Shown here one piece after another: positions 23,902 through 37,119 of a stretch of 64,000 nucleotides of DNA. Source of the stretch: Lindgomyces ingoldianus (lineage: Eukaryota > Ascomycota > Dothideomycetes > Pleosporales > Lindgomycetaceae); contig NW_022985196.1 of the NCBI RefSeq assembly GCF_010093535.1, positions 573,974-637,973 of the forward strand, read 5' to 3'. A model generated the notes under the pieces. That model did not search any database and was not told the origin of the DNA. It saw only the letters and a list, made by a program, of their open reading frames with translations. Numbering within the stretch: position 1 is the first letter of the stretch; every line of letters starts with the position of its first letter. Made by a program: the position numbers and the translations under genes.

Positions 23902-25877
23902 ATGGTCAAGGGTCTTGGGCTCCTAGCCAGCTTGGCTCTCTTTAGCTCTATGACGTTGGTTTCTGGTGGATGGCAGAGTCCAGTGTACCCCTTGTACACT
24001 TTTCCTCTACCAATCCCACCGGACGCCGTGCCAAAAAAGTAAGCATCCCAAGACTCTTGGTACTCTGCCAAGTTTATTTAACGACCATCTTAGAACGTTC
24101 ACTTCCAAAGCTACGGGTAAACCAATCGACTATTACGAGATTGATATCAAGCCGGTCTCCCTCCAACTCTACCCACCCCCATTCCCGAAGACGAGACTAG
24201 TCGGTTACAATGGACTCGTACCTGGACCGACCTTCCGGATCCGCCAAGGCCGCGAGGTAATCGTGAGGTTCATCAACCACGGTGACCGTGCTAATTCCGT
24301 TCATCTTCACGGATCGTACAGCCGGGCTCCTTTCGACGGATGGGCCGATGATGTTACGGAAGTTGGTAAATATAACTAAGACCATGATTTCTTAATCGCG
24401 AGACTTACTATTTTGCAGGGCAGTATAAGGACTACTACTACCCCAATGGCCAGAATGCTCGTACTCTGTGGTACCATGACCACGCGGTTGACCACACCGC
24501 TGAGAACGCCTACTTTGGGCAGGCAGGCTTCTATATTCTGAGCGACGCGGATCAGGATGCTCTTGGTCTGCCCAGTGGGAAATACGACGTTCCCCTTGCC
24601 CTCGCTGGCAAGCGGTACAACTCAGATGCGTCGCTTTGGGACCCCGAAAAAAACGGCGAGACAACTTCGGTCTTTGGCGATGTTCTCCATGTGTAAGTCA
24701 CATCGACGGCTTGGGCCTCATTTCCTAACGGAGAGTTAGTAACGGTATGCCATTCCCGTACCACCAGGTTGAGCCCCGCAAGTACCGTCTTCGATTTCTC
24801 AACACCGGTGTCTCTCGATCCTATAACCTCTGGTTTGAGCAGGAAGGCACAAAGAATAAGATCAAGTTCACCATGATCTGTTCAGATGCAGGCCTTCTCC
24901 TGAGTCCCGTCGAGACAGACAACTTCTTCATCTCGATCGCTGAACGCTGGGAACTTGTCATTGATTTCAGCAATTTCAAGGGCAAAAATGTTATCCTTCG
25001 CAATGCGCGGGGTGTTGCTGCCGACTCTGACTTCGAAGCAACGGACAGGGTTATGCAATTCCGCGTTGGCCAAACTGTCACTGATACCTCCAACAATCTT
25101 CCCCAAGGCTTGCCCGCGAAGCTTCGCAATGTTCCGTTCCCTCCGGCCCATGCTCCTGTCGACCACAATTTTGAATTTGCCCGCGGTCAATCCCAGTGGA
25201 AAGTAAATGGAGTAACATGGTCTCAAGTCAACTCGCGGGTTCTGGCTCGCCCCAAGCGTGGTGCAGTGCAGAAATGGAGCTTGAAAAATGGAGGAGGCGG
25301 CTGGTCTCACCCTATCCACATACATCTTGTCGACCTTCAAATGGTGAAGCGTACTGGTGGCCGAGGAGCGATAATGCCCTACGAGGCAGTTGCTCTCAAG
25401 GACGTTATGTGGCTCAACGTTGGAGAGACCGTTGAGGTTGTTGCCCGATATGCACCGTGGGATGGTCTTTACATGTTTCATTGCCACAACTTGATTCATG
25501 AGGATCACGAGATGCTTGTTGCATTCAATGTGTCAGCTCTTTCTGATCTTGGGTACACGGACAAGACGGCGTTCATCGACCCTATGGAGCCTCGCTACCG
25601 CGCCAAACCTTTCGTGGAGTCCGAATACCAAGCCCGTACCGGTGTTTTCAGCGACGCGCAAATCTCGAGCAAGGTTGACTTTTTCGTCGGCCTTGACGCT
25701 TATGCTCATGTCGAAGACGCCGAGAGCGCACTTAACAGATACTGGAAGACATACTCTGGACCAACAGAGGCATCGCCTGTTCCTAAACGTCGTGATATCG
25801 TTGAAGCTCGTGCTACGCCTGTTCCGGTGGTGAACGGCCCGCGTTATCCCCAGGCGAAAAGGCACATTATCCTCTAA
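23902..25877 (+). CDS. Secreted multicopper oxidase, bilirubin-oxidase-like
   Basis: Four exons (23902-24038, 24094-24365, 24419-24692, 24740-25877) encode 606 aa; introns are 55, 53 and 47 nt. A signal peptide (MVKGLGLLASLALFSS) precedes three cupredoxin domains. All copper-ligand motifs are present: HLHGS near residue 118, WYHDHA near 154, HPIHIHL near 418 and HCHNLIHEDHEM at about 475-486. The first and last motifs carry the type 2/3 and type 1 ligands, including the Cys-His couple to the trinuclear centre. The enzyme would oxidise phenolic or tetrapyrrole-like substrates and reduce oxygen to water, outside the cell. The HEDHEM ending fits bilirubin oxidases better than typical laccases. 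The natural substrate is unknown. Confidence 0.94.
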
Positions 25878-28523
25878 ACTAGTAAGATACGAAGGTCGTG
25901 AGCAGCGGGGTTAAATGAGGAGGCCGTGGTCTTCATTCCAGTTTCTGAGGAGTTTGATCAGCGACCATGTGAGGTTAGTAGTTAGTGATGGAGTAAATTG
26001 GTGGAGAGTTGTTCAACTAATTGCTCAAGAAGTGGGCATCTATCCGCACCGCGTTTCCTTGAACAGTGGAATCGTTCAATATACTGTTCTGTCTAATAAA
26101 GTCACGAATTAACGACCTCTCAACCCACACATACCAACAACCCCCTGTTGTGATCAACTACAGCCCGAAAATCTCTTCATTATATTCCCAACCAGTACTT
26201 GTTAGTTGATACTTCGGTGGAAACATCTCTCCCAACAGGATTTTTTCAGTGCTTTCCTCATACCAGTATTTTCAAGCTGACTCTGGTAGCAACCTTCTCG
26301 AGGGCAAGGAACACCACCACTCACGCCAAGACAGTGTGCGCTGTGAATGTCTCAGATATGCACTTGTTTGGCATGCAAGCCGTTTGTGTCTAAATTTGCG
26401 CACCCGTTTTTCAATTCCCGCGTCAACCAGAATGCTGCCAAGAAAGGGTTCCGGGCAGAAGCGTGGTTCAGAGATCCCTAACTTGCTGTCTCGAGCCGTT
26501 GATTGCGACTTGTGCGCATGGGCGTCTCGCTATCAAATCTCTGATTCGGATAATGCTTTTACAGCTTTTTGGTTTGCTTGCTTGGCATGCGAGAAAAGCA
26601 GGCTGGAGCGAGCTGGTGGCGCTGTGCTGACGAAGAGAGAGGGGCTAATGAAAACTCTCCGAGGAGGACTTAGTTTTCATCCAAACAATGCAATGAAATT
26701 TTTCAAGACACATGCAAGAGATCATGCCGACGGGTTGTAAGGTTAGATACGAATGTAAGGGTGGCTGGGTTGACGCTATTCAAATAAGCATTAGAAAGAA
26801 TTGGCCGAAGCTTCGCTAAACTTTCGTGTTCGATTGAAGCAATTCTCGTATCTCCGCATCCTTCATCACACGCCACACACTTTTGTCGCCTTAATCTACT
26901 ACCTTTTTAGGAACTCAGTGGCTTAGTAGGGAGAAATTTCCTAGGCTTCACAGCAGTGGTAGATTTGTCGTAAGCTGCTTTCTGAGGATATTCGGCGTTC
27001 TGCCGCACACTTCTTTTGCACAGTCTTGACTAGTAAGGGTCTTGTGGTGAACAAGTTGACTATGTTCCACTAGCGGACATGTGGGGGAATGCCATGCATG
27101 TTGGATGTCTTGGCGCCAAGTAAATTCAGCCCAAGCTCGCATTTTTAGCGCGGCACGTGCCTACTCCTCTACTCCAACAGTGGAGCCTCATCCACCACTT
27201 TCGTTGTTCCATAATTGCTTTCTATTCGAGAGCTAGCTCCTTAAAAGGGCTATGATGTATATGGGCCAGCCCTGCAAGCATCTATAGACGCCTTTGGAAC
27301 CAACTTGTCCTTCTCCCTTCTGGTGTCCGAAAACTGTTCGAAAGTACGGCGATTCGAATTGAGGCGTCTCTGACACGGCAACATTCAAGCCAAGAGCCGT
27401 TCAGCAAGCCACTCAGCTGAACGTGCCTCTGGACCAGCCACACGGTATCTCCCTCGCTTTTCTTCGTCAGATTTAAACGTAGACTATCCTGATTCGCTCA
27501 TGTTACACTTCCATTGCCACTTTCAGTCGTCCTCGCCCCACTATGCAAGCCAAATCCACCTTCTCTCCAAAGCGCATCCGCGGGGCTGAAGAGTGTCGAA
27601 GGAATGTATAAAAATAGTACGCCTTACATCTCAGTCCTCTTTGGGGCTTCCGCGGTGTTTTGCTTCTCATAGCGCCTGCGGGGTTGAGATTGTGCTTTAT
27701 GTCAGCCCTCACCATCGGCTTCCAGGCAGTCGCTACTCCGAGATTGTCCGTCTGGTTCCTGCGTTTCTAATCGGGTTCCTGCTTCGTATTGTGCATGACG
27801 GAAGTTTCCAGAGATCCAAATCGCCCACCTCTTTTTCGTTGAGATCTTCAAAAATTCACCGACCAGATTTCTCGCTTGCGGCTGATCGACTCATGGTCTT
27901 TTCCAAACCCCCTGTCTCCTTTCACCCAGGAATAATGAGTTTCTTGGCAGACCAGGTCATGGGCCAACGTGGACCGTTCCCAGGGAACCTCCAAGCCATG
28001 CTCCCCAAGTCGAGATCTCTCAACATGCGCCTGAAAGCTTTCGGCTCGCGGGGCACGATGCTTAAGCTTATCCAATCAGCTGGGCGCTAGACCACTTTTG
28101 TATTCTTCGGGTCAGCCTGGTGTCAAGTGGATCCAAAAACGCCAGTGTCCAGTGTCGAGAAGCCTCGTCAAAGTTCTTGGAAATATTGATGGCGAGCGCC
28201 GGCCCGACGCCATAGGCCAGTGTTTTGCATAACCCCTGTTCATATTGTGCTAGAGCGTCGTGACTAGAAGGTCAGCGCTTTAAGGTGCTCAATGCATTTA
28301 TGCCGCAACAATGACGATTCTAGGTGCTGCCTTAGAGTTGAATAAGCTCCAGGCGGCACTGGTCCATACGAGGTCTTGGAAGAAGTTTCGTGGGCGAGCT
28401 GAGTTCAGGGATGGTAAAGGGGAGCGCTCCTCTATATAACTCCCTTGGCCCTCTTCCTTATTTCGCTTTGCCAGATTCCTACGCGAGTTCGCTTCTCAAA
28501 CATTACTTAGAGAAGCCATCAAG
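25878..28523. other. Long intergenic stretch, no supported gene
   Basis: 2.6 kb. The longest frames (26249-26740, 27593-28090, plus strand) show no domains, and I find no splice-consistent extension. A TATATA at 28433-28438 sits about 90 bp before the next start codon. Confidence 0.55.
28433..28438 (+). promoter_or_regulatory. TATA-like element of the secreted-protein gene
   Basis: TCTATATAAC lies 86 bp upstream of the ATG at 28524 and just before a pyrimidine-rich stretch, a usual fungal arrangement. Confidence 0.45.
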
Positions 28524-30534
28524 ATGCCTCGTCTCCTTTGGCTCGGATCTGTCCTCTCATTAGCTTCAATTAGCCTTGCAGCAACACCAATTCCCAACAT
28601 CATCTCCTTTGGCGTCGATGGTGCCCTAGACTCGTACGTTTTTTGAACCATACAGAAGTGCCTTGGAGCTTGTCACTAATAAACCTCACAGTTGTACAAC
28701 GGATACTACCGACTATAACTCCGGTGGTTTCATATCCGTCAACGGCTTCAATATTAAAGTCCCTAAGAATCTGATTGCACAATTCCCAGCGACATGGGTA
28801 CCTTTTCCCAAGATGTGCGCTGGCGGCGTTGCTGGTAAAGGCATGGAAGTTTCCGTGTCTGGTAACATAGTGAATGGTCAGGCTATCGCAGCCCAAATTC
28901 AGCTAGCCCAATTCCTCCTTGAGTCTGGCCAGGGATATATTGAAACGGTTGACACGACCGATGGATCCTTGAAGATTCGAGGAGGACCGGTTGTGAGGAT
29001 CAACGATCCCAATGGTGTTTTCACAAAAGGCACCACCGGCAACGAGCTCTTCACGGCCGATGATGCGAACCCAAGTATTACGGCCTTCTCTGGGTTTCCT
29101 ATGTGTATTCCCCGAGGCACATCCGATCCTAGCTGCCCAGCATCCAATCGCCCTGCAGGGCAAACCAACTTTCCGGCTCCAGATCCCCTTACTATGGCAC
29201 CTTTCCTCGCTGGTGATTACATTGAATACGCCGGCATAAAGAATGGTGCAGAGATTTGGGCGTATGCCATCACAGCCATCAATGTGCAAATCACCACAAC
29301 TGCTTCCGATACGGTTCCGAACTACATTCGCATGGAGGATGCCATCATTGGCGTCTTCGACCCCGATGGCAATGTGGAGTTGGCCGACCGAAGGGTATGT
29401 GTGCAGCTTCTTAACCCATATTTTTACTAACAATTTATATAGTTTATTGGCTACCTTTCGAGCTGCACTGGTGCGTCCGTCACTATCAGCGCCCTCGATG
29501 TTGACCCATGTACCGGGGAAGAAACGCTGCGTGACATCGGGTCTGCAACACCCAGGGCTGGTGATGTTCGCTGCAAATGGGAATTCCGCACTAATACCAA
29601 CGCTGCGGACACATACACTCGTGAATACATAATTAAAGCCAACAATCCAGTCATCACCACAAAAAACGACATCAAAGCAGGGCAATATGTGCAACCCGTT
29701 ACCGAGTGGATCCAACCCGAAGTCGCCGTTCCAGGCGCTGAGCCCCCACCATTTGCTTTTGCAGGTATTCGTGGGCTTGTTCAAGGCGATTTCCTAGACG
29801 GGAAGCAATACGGCCCCTTGGATCCCTTCCCCGGCCCTGCGCCTCCAGCACCAGCAAAGACTTGCACCCCTGGAGGCACTCCTCCAAACCCAAATGCCAG
29901 TCCAGTTGCTTCTGCCCCAGCGATCTCAGCCGTTAGGGTTGGCGCTCAAGTCCTCCTCAAAGTTTCAAATACCGCAACTGGTATCCAGAACTCGGACTTG
30001 ACCTTTGATTGGACCAAGACCCTTCCGGCAGACCCGACAGTATCTATTCAGAACGCCGCTTCCCCGACTGCTACTTTCACCGCACCAGGTGTCACCGCAA
30101 AGACTGACTTTACGTTTGAGGTTACTCTTACGTTGAAATCTGACACCACAAAGAAGAGCAAGGCTACAGTCACTGTCAGTGTCGATCCGAACGGCGCCGA
30201 TGTCGTCACTGTAGATGTCTATACTTGGGAAAGCAGACAGTCAGGTTCTATTGTCGTGAACTGCCACTCTAATGTCGTCAACGGGGACGTCAAGCGCATG
30301 AACCTAATCATGGCCGGTGGTTCAACTGTCCAGATGACAAGCTCCGGCAGCGGCAAATTTACCTACAGTTCGAACAAAGTCAAGAAGCCGACAAGCGTAC
30401 AGTGTCAATCCTTCTACGACACTGGTGCCACCAAACCCGGAAGCAAGAGCGATGTTGTTACGAATACAACTGCTCGGAGGCGGAGACGCGGTGAGCTGGG
30501 TCTGGAGATGACGAGTCGAGCGGAGTGGGTATAG
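28524..30534 (+). CDS. Large secreted protein, unknown function
   Basis: Exons 28524-28633, 28692-29394 and 29443-30534 encode 634 aa; introns are 58 and 48 nt with ACTAAC-type branch sites. The start MPRLLWLGSVLSLASISLA is a signal peptide. The body is rich in Gly, Asn and Thr, with cysteines spaced as in extracellular beta proteins (SCTTD, PKMCAGG, SSCTGASVT, DPCTGEE, RCKWEF). A Pro-rich linker (GPAPPAPAKTCTPGGTPPN) leads to an Ig/PKD-like segment (AQVLLKVSNTATG ... DFTFEVTLTLKSD ... ATVTVSVDP). The C-terminus has a basic RRRRRGE run. No transmembrane segment is seen. This looks like a fungal extracellular or cell-surface protein; no enzyme motif is recognised. Confidence 0.88.
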
Positions 30535-31194
30535 ATGGATGTGTACGTTTTTGTGCTTTTCATTTCTTTTAGAGATGCAGTTCACGATTTCTTACGATCT
30601 TTATGATACCTGATACATCGGAATGCTGGCATAAGCGTCTTGGGTACAAAAGTTGGTATATAGCTAAATAGTTTAATAGTAATTAGTAATTAGTGGTTTT
30701 TGTTGAATTCATGTTTTTCGGGCGTCCCACTGCATATGTAAATGATCTATCACCGCTGCATAAATGGATGTTAAGTCTTGCGATCTTGGAAAACTAGGTG
30801 TAGTCACCAGCACAGTTTTTGAGAACGCCTCGAACCCTGCATATCACACAAATTTCATTTGACGATTATACTTATAATGGTTGTCTGGGATATTATTGTG
30901 ATCATTACGCATTATCATTCAAGAATTAACTAGCAAAGGAGTGAAGAAAGTCAGACCCGAAGTCCCAAAATAATCCCAAATGCTTCGTGTCCCATGTTTA
31001 TCTTTCGGAGCCCAAGTTCAGTTGATTCAAACCCACTCATATCATCATTTCGTTCCTAACAGGAGTGTCCGCATACTCATCTCATTCCAAACCCCCTTCT
31101 CTATCCCACTCCAACTTATCTCGTACCATCACACCTCAACCTAACTTTTTCCACCCCCATTCATATTCTCCTACCATCCCCTCGCAATGGCTGG
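30535..31194. other. Convergent intergenic region
   Basis: It holds the 3' ends of two genes that face each other, with AT-rich stretches near 30650-30700. No gene is seen. Confidence 0.55.
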
Positions 31195-31572
31195 TTACAA
31201 GCAGCTATCCTTAAGCGTCACCTCCTGGCATCCCTTCGCGCCCAACCACCAAGAATCACAAAGGGTATCGCACTTAACACCGGGCTTAACGAAAACCCTT
31301 CCCTCTTGGCTCGGATCTCCGTTGCCTCCATACCATGGCAGTCTCCACTGCTTAGTCCAATCGTCGGCTCCGTATCCCGTTGCTCTGTAGCCGGCGCGGC
31401 ATGCGCAGTAGTAGGGTGCCGGGGTGGAGCCCTTATGGCCCCAGACATAGACGCACGACGTGGTGATGTCGCATTTGTTCTCGTTAGGGAGCGGGCGACA
31501 TTGCTCGCAGACTGGAGGCGGCGCGAGAGCAGCAGCTAGGCTTGCGATGCCTAGGATGGCGAGGAGCTTCAT
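31195..31572 (-). CDS. Small cysteine-rich secreted protein
   Basis: 125 aa with signal peptide MKLLAILGIASLAAA and ten cysteines in a mature chain of about 108 residues. YYCACRAGYRATG resembles the end of an EGF-like module (C-x-C-x-x-G-Y). The small size, secretion signal and dense cysteines fit effector candidates or surface peptides of fungi (inference). A TATA-like TATAAAA lies on this strand at 31703-31709, 131 bp upstream. It is a single exon. Confidence 0.82.
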   Translation of the reverse strand: MKLLAILGIASLAAALAPPPVCEQCRPLPNENKCDITTSCVYVWGHKGSTPAPYYCACRAGYRATGYGADDWTKQWRLPWYGGNGDPSQEGRVFVKPGVKCDTLCDSWWLGAKGCQEVTLKDSCL

Positions 31573-32904
31573 TGTTGGTGTTGGAGGTTGTGAGGTGGTA
31601 AATGTGTGTTGGTGTTGGTTTGTGTGGATGGTATTAGATGTTGATGGAACTGACTGTTGATGTTTGATGGAAGAATGATGGAAAGAGATAGGATAACGGG
31701 GGTTTTATACAACGGTCAAATGGTCAGATGTAGTACAAACGCCCTCTCTCTGAACCCATGATGCATCCAAATCCGGTCCTCGCAGATGGTAGAACGGGAT
31801 GACGGCGGTGTAGGGGCAGTTCCAATCATAGTACCAAAGAAGCATCTGCCTAGTCTTGTTCCTCATGCTGTATCTCCCGACCTGACGAGACTGGCTCCTA
31901 CTCGAGTGCTGAGTGGCTGATTCCATAAACCATAGCTGGTGAGCAAAAGCCCATTCTCGTGTCTCGTGAAACTGAACCAGTCCAAGAGACCTCCGTAAAC
32001 CACCTCCACAATCCTCAAAGTAAAAAATCCAATACTCTTACGTCAAACAGCAACCGCCAAGCTCCCGAGTTGCCTTTCCCTTGCACCCTTGTCGTGAAAG
32101 TCCTCGCCTTATACGGACAAACACATAAAAAGGATACGATATACGCAGTGATATAAATAGGTGGACTGACGCCATATACTCTTCAACGTATCGGAGGCTG
32201 AGTCGCCGAGTCTGGTGACGAGACTTCGTATCCCTGCCCCGCATCGAATCAAACAAGGAAGAGACAACACTCGCAGAAAGGGAATGGCGAGGACGGGTAA
32301 GGCGGTGTTAAACGTGAGGTGGAGATCTACGAATTCGATATTTCAGCATCTACACCAAGGATTATCCTGGGAGACGGGATATTGCCGAGTGAATGGCATA
32401 GGGCACGTGACCAGCTGACTTTGCCCAGGCGACGAGGTGACTGGTGGAGTGATTGGGAAATATGCCAGTGGAGGGTCTAGATTTCCTGCAGGTGCAGAGA
32501 GGACCGAGGTATTGTGTCTGCTTTTGTTCTTCGCTCAGCGTCTTTCAATTGCTTGGAAATATAGGACCGGAGTATAGACGTGTTATTAACGAAGGACCGT
32601 GAGATAGACTCATGTGATGTCAACTCGCCAAGCGATAGTATAGAGTTCGATTGAATCGAAGGTTTTCGAACCCGAGTCGCTCTGAATATGAGTGGTTATT
32701 GGCAGCAATGCCTCCTATACATGGAAAAGTGAAATTGCCACTGTGGGCTCGGATATATACCCTAAACCGTATTTACTACTGTATCATGATCTCTAAGAAG
32801 TGTTATCCAAGCCGTTACATCCACATAGCTTGTGCTATTCGTACCAAACCGGCGCCATTTAGGGTATCACCAAAGAGCTACGTCCTCCAGAAGCTTCCTC
32901 CGCA
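31573..32904. other. Intergenic, no supported gene
   Basis: Promoter side of the cysteine-rich gene and downstream side of the GPI-protein gene. Only short frames are present. Confidence 0.5.
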
Positions 32905-33464
32905 TCAAGCTAAGGCCAAACCAGCTATTAATCCACCCGCGACAGCTCCAAGAATTTCCGGGTAGTGTGCATTCGCGGCGCCCGTTCCAGTGATCTGGAG
33001 CGCCGACGGACGGGTAGAGGTAGCCCCCGACTGAGTCGTAGCAGATGGAGAGCTGCCTGTAGCTTTTGACGATGCGGCAGCAGCTGAGGAGGCGGATGAG
33101 CCCGCTGCGCTCGTTGCCCTGACGCTGCTGCCGGTATCGCTGGGGCCATAGGAAAGGGCGTTAGAGGGGTCTGGCGCACGTTAGCAAGAGGAACTAGCCG
33201 TCAGGGAGAAGAGAACCTACTGTAGGTATAGCTGTAGTAGTTGCCTGGTTCAGTCTCGAATTCCGAATGATGGCTACTGCTGTCGTCGCATCCATCGTGC
33301 CTCTTCCTTCCAGGTCCTCCGTGTCCGCAGCTCATGAATGTCGTCGGAATGCTGCCAGTATATGTGCTCATCATTCCCATCATGGTGGTGGCTTCATCGT
33401 GACCGGAGTGTGCCAAAGCCGTAGCTACAAGGCTGAAGACCAGGAGAAGCACTGCGCGTGCCAT
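32905..33464 (-). CDS. GPI-anchored Ser/Ala-rich surface protein
   Basis: Two exons, 33221-33464 and 32905-33170, joined across a 50-nt intron (GTAGGT donor, GCTAAC branch, CAG acceptor), encode 169 aa. Signal peptide MARAVLLLVFSLVATALA is followed by a His/Met-rich segment (HSGHDEATTMMGMMS, HGGPGRKRHDGCDDSSSHH). The second half is a Ser/Ala/Thr stalk, and the chain ends in a hydrophobic tail (ILGAVAGGLIAGLALA) with small residues before it, as in GPI-anchor signals. Without the splice the chain ends after YSRFSSP. The His/Met-rich head could bind metal ions (inference). Confidence 0.82.
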
Positions 33465-36400
33465 TGTTGAAAAGTGATGTGGTGTTTAACAGTCCAAGAG
33501 ATCAAAATATGAGAAACCTCATCCACCCTGGGGATACTCATTGATTTATCTATTCCTTTCTGGCCAATCAAGCTTTGTGTCCGAGCGTACGCGTGTCAGC
33601 TTGTTCAGTGGCGCCGACTCGCGGCCTAGATGTCATAAATTGATGTTTTCTTGGTCAGTCCATCACGAGGCTTCTTTCCTCCCGAAAATCAAGAGGCCTC
33701 GCGTTCAAAAACATCAATTAGTTTGGCCGAGATTGCGGGGTTGCTATGCAAAGCTTTCAAGTCAATCGACTCCATTCAAAGCTGTACGAGGGCTTATTGC
33801 ACGGAACATTGGCGGGCGCGCGAAGGTCACGGGCAATGTTTTGGGGGCCCGGAGCCTGACTCCGCTTTCAGCTCCCTAGAGTGAATGGTGATTGGTTGAG
33901 ATCCCTGAGGGCATCCCTTGGCGAAACATGGTTTGCGAGTTGAACTGTCAAGGTTCAACCTAACCTTAACGAAACATCCGCAAAGCAAAAAGCACTTTAC
34001 AGCCACCTTGGCAACGCTTCCCTTCACAAATAAGAGTTCTTCGGCTCTACTGCATGACCAACTGCGTACGCGTTCCCTTCAACCACGTAAGTCTTCAGCG
34101 GTTTGTATTGCACAGCATCACGATAGTTTCACATTGTGGGTAGGTCTGAATCGCATTACTGTGCTGTATACCCCTAAAAGAGCCTGGAAAAGTTGGTTCA
34201 TTTCAAAGGCTCTATCGTTTCAGGATACGAGATGAAGAGTTCAGACAAAATTGTCAACTATGGCGAGGCGAACGTGTTCCGCGGACGGCAGCATAAAGCA
34301 AGAAACAGTAATATTATTACGCGGGTAACGAGGCATTTCTGGCATGGACGAGCCGAGCATTTAGATACATGATAAGAATTATAACCGAAAATAACGACAC
34401 GCATCTTCGCCCTGCAAGAGCAAGTTAAGGGTGAGCCCCGACCTACCGTTACTGCTCTTCAGCAGACAGATTGCTTCCTTCGCTTCCTCAAACTTCCTCA
34501 CTCAGAGTAGAGCCTTGCTGGCTAACATCTAGGGTGCCGCCGTCAATCAGATACCCTAATCAGATACGCGTAGCGAACTTAGTCGTAAGAATATTTTCGG
34601 GTTATGAACGTCTAACTGCGAGACAGCACAACAATGATAGCTCGATGTGTCCTCTCTCATACCACCTTATAATTTCATTTAATGTCATTACTCATAAGAC
34701 ATTAATAGTTATTTCCCCTTTATTTTAAGTCTTCAAATCATTCCCAAAGACAACGCAGCGTCATTTTCAGATTCCGAATCATTTCTCTGCTAAGTGGTAA
34801 AAGGATGCAAGGCCGGCGAACGCTGCCTAAGAGACAGGTCCAGTCCTCTACTTGAATGACTGCTTACTATTGTTCTCATTCTGTCCCAGTGTAGTGATCC
34901 AGTGTTGTCAACTCTCATATGGCGCAACTTCACTCCCTCCTTCCAGTCAATAGTTTTTCTGTTGCCGTAGAATATCGCTAAGACAAGAAGAACGTCTGCA
35001 ACCAAAGCGTCATTATTGCAAGCATTCTCAAACACAGACACGGCCATGCTACGATCGAATGCTTGGCAAGGCTCTAAACGTGTTGGTCCGGTGTGGGTGC
35101 AGGTCCAATTATTGGTGCTGTAAGGGAGTATATCTTTACTCTCTTTGGATTTATGATTGCTCAGATTTCTCGGAAACTAACCCGCAAGCTTATTCCTCTG
35201 GTCCACATGATCGTTCAAGAGCTTTGTGTCTAGCATCCAAGTTGATTTCGTTAGGTGTGCTACCTTCGCGCGCAAGGCTCCTTTTTCTGTATTCGGGTCT
35301 GAGGATTAGATGTATCACATTAGAGTGTGTCCAGGATCACTTAAAGAAGAAGGGATTCCGTCCAGAGAGGGCCATTCTTTATCGGTGGATACACGTTCCA
35401 GGATTCTTGCCATGAGGGGACCATCTATCCCCATGTAAGTTGTGTCTTTAGTCTTCTTCCAGATATCCTTCGTTTCATTCTTAAACGACAGGCGAGGCTG
35501 TTCATGGAAGACGAATGTTCCTACAGGAGCTATAAGCAAGCTGTCGCAGGAACAAGACACGTTTAAATTCGAGGGGTAGTTATAGCTAGTTTTTATTTCT
35601 CCATACAGCCATGATGTCTTGCATTTGCGAATGAGACAGGTGGTGAAATTCTGAGACCCCAGTTTTCCGATTTTCGCCAGAAGTCACCTGTGAGATTCGT
35701 GGTATCGTTTCGCTTGAATTTCATAAGATGCGTTACGTTAAGAATGACCTAGTGTTGCATAATAAAAGGTTTAGTCTTTTGAGTGTCCCAGTATATCAGG
35801 TCGTAGTTATAGTTCTCCACACTGGAAAAGACTTCATCTCAGCATCAAAGCTAACGTCAGTTGAAATATGGCGAACTTCTGTGACACAAAAAGTTCTCTC
35901 TCGATTACACCCTTGAAGGATTCGGTGGATCAGAAACAGTATATTTGTAAGATTGGCAGGAGTGGTAGTGTACGTCTTGAGCTTGCTTAAATAGTTTTGT
36001 ATGCATTTACGCCCAATTTGTAGGTCATGTATACACCGCGGGTTTGCGATTCTCCCTGCTGCAGCTCGTTTCGAGCCACATCGGCCAGTGGGAATATTAA
36101 GATATTATTAACGCAAGGTTGGACATATCTTACGAGAACAGGAGTCCATAGTTATAGGCTTGATTTAACGATCGTTAGTTAGTTCAACAGAACAAATTAA
36201 AGCGACGATCTTTAAAATTAACGATTCTGTAGACTCAGATCAACAACCTCAGTGAGGCCTGTAAGAATACTGGGAGCTATATAACTACCAAAGAACTTCA
36301 TTCAGAATCATCATTATCAGCATGTCTAAGAGATTCGGTGTGAAAAGGTATAACAGAATACAAATTTCGACATCCAATGTTGGGTACCCGTCTTTGGTCT

Positions 36401-37111
36401 GATTCTCCATCGATGGATTTGTAAATGTGACGGTCCTGCTAACTAGTGTTCCCAGCACAAACGGATTGCCGCATTTTAGTTGAGCACTTGGGTTGTTTTC
36501 TTAGCCGCAGGAAGTTGCAAGTTGCTACTTCGACTCCATTACTTTCCGGATCATTCCTAAAATAGTAGTTGGGCCAAGTTGAGCGATCGCTTGGACTCCA
36601 AGTCGATCAGGCAACATTGTTCAGTAAGCCGACCGATGTGTGCGAAATGGTAGACAGGCCGGAGACCAAATTCTTTGCATCTTGGAAAGATTCTTCGATC
36701 ACACGTCTCTGCGCATCGTTGCATCTCGAACTATAACCGAAGGTGACTTGTTGCGTGGTATTTTCGCACTAGGTCAAGTGTGTCCTTGAAGTGAGAAGTA
36801 GAAGCCATAAAATCTTAAGCAGCCCACTCCAATACTGGCGCATTTTTTTGAGTTCGCGTAGGTCTGGAAGCATGTATATTTCGCAGACAGGATTTCCTAG
36901 ACTTGAATTTTCTAGGAAGAGAAGACGAAGAAGGTACGAGAAATCAGGAGGAAAGGACAGGAAGACGACTATTACAAGCCCGCTGGCGAAGAAATCTAGG
37001 CAAGTACTTAAGGTGACCCGTTATCGTTGAAAAAGAGACTCAGCGCTGGGGCAAGGAAGGCATAGGCTTCTTGGGAAAGTCAACCTCCAGAAACATATCC
37101 ACTACACCATA
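33465..37111. other. Long gene-poor stretch
   Basis: 3.6 kb. Moderately AT-rich, with short frames on both strands and no motif I can identify. It could be old, degraded repeat sequence; I cannot show that. It ends at the hAT-type insertion. Confidence 0.5.
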
Positions 37112-37119
37112 ACAAAGCC
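37112..37119. repeat. 8-bp target-site duplication, left
   Basis: ACAAAGCC, repeated exactly at 38281-38288 beyond the other end of the element. Confidence 0.9.

Noticed and set aside
27593..28090. 165-codon plus-strand frame
   Set aside because: No domain, signal peptide or splice-consistent extension; an antisense frame of similar quality overlaps it.
28524..33464. Secondary-metabolite cluster around the Zn2Cys6 factor or oxidase
   Set aside because: No polyketide synthase, NRPS, terpene synthase or P450 is readable in the window.
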